DNA of 48,909 nucleotides from NCBI GenBank assembly GCA_028275105.1, contig JAQCNI010000046.1, positions 1 through 48,909 on the forward strand. Direction: 5' to 3'. The notes under the pieces were generated by a model. That model had not been told where the DNA came from. It was given only the letters and a program-made list of their open reading frames with translations, and searched no databases. Shown here piece after piece: positions 47,410 to 48,909 of the stretch (position 1 is the stretch's first letter; each line of letters opens with the position of its first letter). The stretch is from Halorubrum sp. Its GTDB lineage: Archaea > Halobacteriota > Halobacteria > Halobacteriales > Haloferacaceae. The position numbers were made by a program, and so were the translations under genes.

Positions 47410-47488
47410 GCCCCATCAACGGTCCCCGAGACTGGCGTGACCGTCTTCGACCAGCGTCGTGGAAGGAACGATCGATCTGCCGTGCGGC

Positions 47489-47798
47489 GGCGCGCTCCCG
47501 CGAGCGCCCGTCAGGGCGCGAGACGGAGCGCGAGGGACGTCGCGAGCGACGTGGGCGACCGACGGGAGCCCACAAGCGCGCGACAGGGCGAGAGCAAAGC
47601 TCTCGCTTGCAACCGGCGCGTAGCGCCGGTGACGAGGCTGGGGAGGCGTGAGGCTGCGGTACTGTGCGGTCGGGGTGGGGCTCAAAGGGGCAGTCGCGAG
47701 GGGCGGCGCAGGCGACATAAGCACCGCAACGGGGGAGCGATAGCGACCGAGTGAGGAGCGCAGCGAGCGTGCGCCGCCCCTCGTGACTGGGGCTTTGG
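47489..47798 (+). repeat. dispersed structured repeat, copy C
   Basis: same modules as copies A/B; terminal stem 47691-47710 / 47770-47789, 20 bp including one G-U. Confidence 0.85.
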
Positions 47799-47957
47799 AG
47801 GCTTTTGAAATCAATGCGCTTTCGATATCGGAGAGTGTCATAGAACTATTCGCATGGATATTAGTTCACCTATAATATAGTGAATTACTCGTGAGAGCTT
47901 GCCTGCTTACTGACCACTTGGGTGCGTCTCAGTTGTAGTGAATTTTATTCTTCGAGT

Positions 47958-48100
47958 GAGCGTGTCGTAGAAGTCCTCACGTACGAACGGAGGTCTTTTC
48001 GGCTGTGTCTCGGATGATCGCTACAATCGCCAACTTTGAGCGGGGTGACGACCTGGGTCGTGAGAAGCGCAGGCTATGAGATGGATTCTATGACACGCTC
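47958..48100. mobile_element. putative MITE/IS remnant bounded by 15-bp terminal inverted repeats
   Basis: GAGCGTGTCGTAGAA (47958-47972) inverted against TTCTATGACACGCTC (48086-48100), 14/15; a related gagagtgtcatagaa lies at ~47832. Confidence 0.5.
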
Positions 48101-48123
48101 TTGTAACTGTAATTTGATTTCTT

Positions 48124-48732
48124 TCAAGCCGTGTACACATACCAACTACCATCATCCTGGAGCAGTATATACTCTTGTTTCCTTGACTCTCCTTCTTGAT
48201 TCCACGACACTAGAACAATAGCAAAGTCTTCGGCACCAGTTTCACTCACTATCGCCTCCATTGTTTGTTCAGATTTGTCAACTTCTTCTTGAACCTCTGT
48301 TTCATTTAAATTTGTGCCGTATTTTTTCTCAACTACCTCTCTTACTGAAACCCCATTGACCTCATTTAAGCTAATTTCCTCTTCAGCCGCCGTCAGATCC
48401 TCATGTGGATACATAGGCGATTCGGGATGTAGAACTGTATTCGCACCTTCCGTATCACCATTCTGTAATGCGGTTATATACTGTTCAAATATTTCCTCCG
48501 GGCTACCATCTGAACTGCCGGTGTCTCCACCGTCTGAACTGCCGGTGTCTCCACCGTCTGAACTGCTGGTGTCTTCACCATCTGAACTGCTGGTATCTTC
48601 ACCATCTGAACTGCTGGTGTCCCCACCATCTGAACTGCTGGTGTCCCCACCATCTGAACTATCAGCACAACCAGCAACAACGATTGTACTTACTGCTCCG
48701 ATTTCAGCCAGAAAATTACGTCGGCTTGCCAT
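48124..48732 (-). CDS. Tat-secreted lipoprotein with 8-aa tandem repeats (DUF4878-like fold possible)
   Basis: MASRRNFLAEIGAVSTIVVAGC lipobox with twin Arg; (SSSDGGDT)n; C-terminal NTF2-like pattern SPEEIFEQYITALQNGDTEGANTVLHPES...DDGSWYVYTA. Confidence 0.82.
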   Translation of the reverse strand: MASRRNFLAEIGAVSTIVVAGCADSSDGGDTSSSDGGDTSSSDGEDTSSSDGEDTSSSDGGDTGSSDGGDTGSSDGSPEEIFEQYITALQNGDTEGANTVLHPESPMYPHEDLTAAEEEISLNEVNGVSVREVVEKKYGTNLNETEVQEEVDKSEQTMEAIVSETGAEDFAIVLVSWNQEGESRKQEYILLQDDGSWYVYTA

Positions 48733-48783
48733 GTCAATCTAAATTAACCTCATTCACTTAATTATACAGAATCGAGGAGAATA

Positions 48784-48803
48784 CTGGTGGCTTTAGCCAC
48801 CAG
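48784..48803. mobile_element. hairpin CTGGTGGCT-TT-AGCCACCAG, probable end region of a haloarchaeal IS200/IS605-type element extending right of the window
   Basis: minus strand reads ATTCATCTGGTGGCTAAAGCCACCAGTATTCTCCTCG, resembling the GCTAAAGC hairpins found near haloarchaeal IS605/IS1341 ends; frame 48793-48909(-) is open to the window edge and ends SDSSGG*. Confidence 0.45.
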
Positions 48804-48909
48804 ATGAATCCGACAATTTAAGCCGCAAACTACCGTACCACACACTGTGCGTGGAGAACTGGCGGTTGACTCGGTGTTCGCCACGGTTCATAGCCGAGAC
48901 CAAAAAGTA

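Noticed and set aside
48507-48660. Possible CRISPR-like direct repeats
   Set aside because: 24-bp units are contiguous, in frame and encode a lipoprotein linker; no spacers.

Overview
This is a high-GC haloarchaeal chromosomal window, Halorubrum-like by codon and protein character (an inference). It is mostly single-copy housekeeping genes: Cdc48/VAT AAA ATPase, Hsp20-like proteins, a UbiB/ABC1 kinase, a site-2 protease, MoaE, class I FBP aldolase and FBPase, Pol IV, NUDIX and CPBP proteins, AMMECR1, PncB and PncA, phytoene synthase, PriL, an ABC transporter, PssD, an RFC-like clamp loader, TatC and dual-TatC (TatCt), UvrA, a MutS-like ATPase, LarE, glutaredoxin, AlaX and a HAD hydrolase. Non-coding features include an RNase P RNA gene (minus strand, 17800-18163, ends set by a P1 helix) and a tRNA-Val(TAC) followed by two extra copies of its 3' end. 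Several decayed genes lie between intact ones: an Azf/epimerase-like gene, a hybrid kinase, a MalG-like permease fragment abutting a truncated DUF4013-like gene, and an N-truncated RidA. The strongest uncharacterised signal is a ~250-310 bp dispersed repeat present three times. Each copy sits 35-79 bp downstream of a stop codon, is co-oriented with the upstream gene, and carries a long terminal stem whose pairs covary between copies, including a G-U pair that fits only the sense orientation. The right edge (47.8-48.9 kb) is an AT-richer accessory segment with MITE-like inverted repeats, a repeat-rich lipoprotein and a probable IS200/IS605-type end. No CRISPR array or rRNA was seen.
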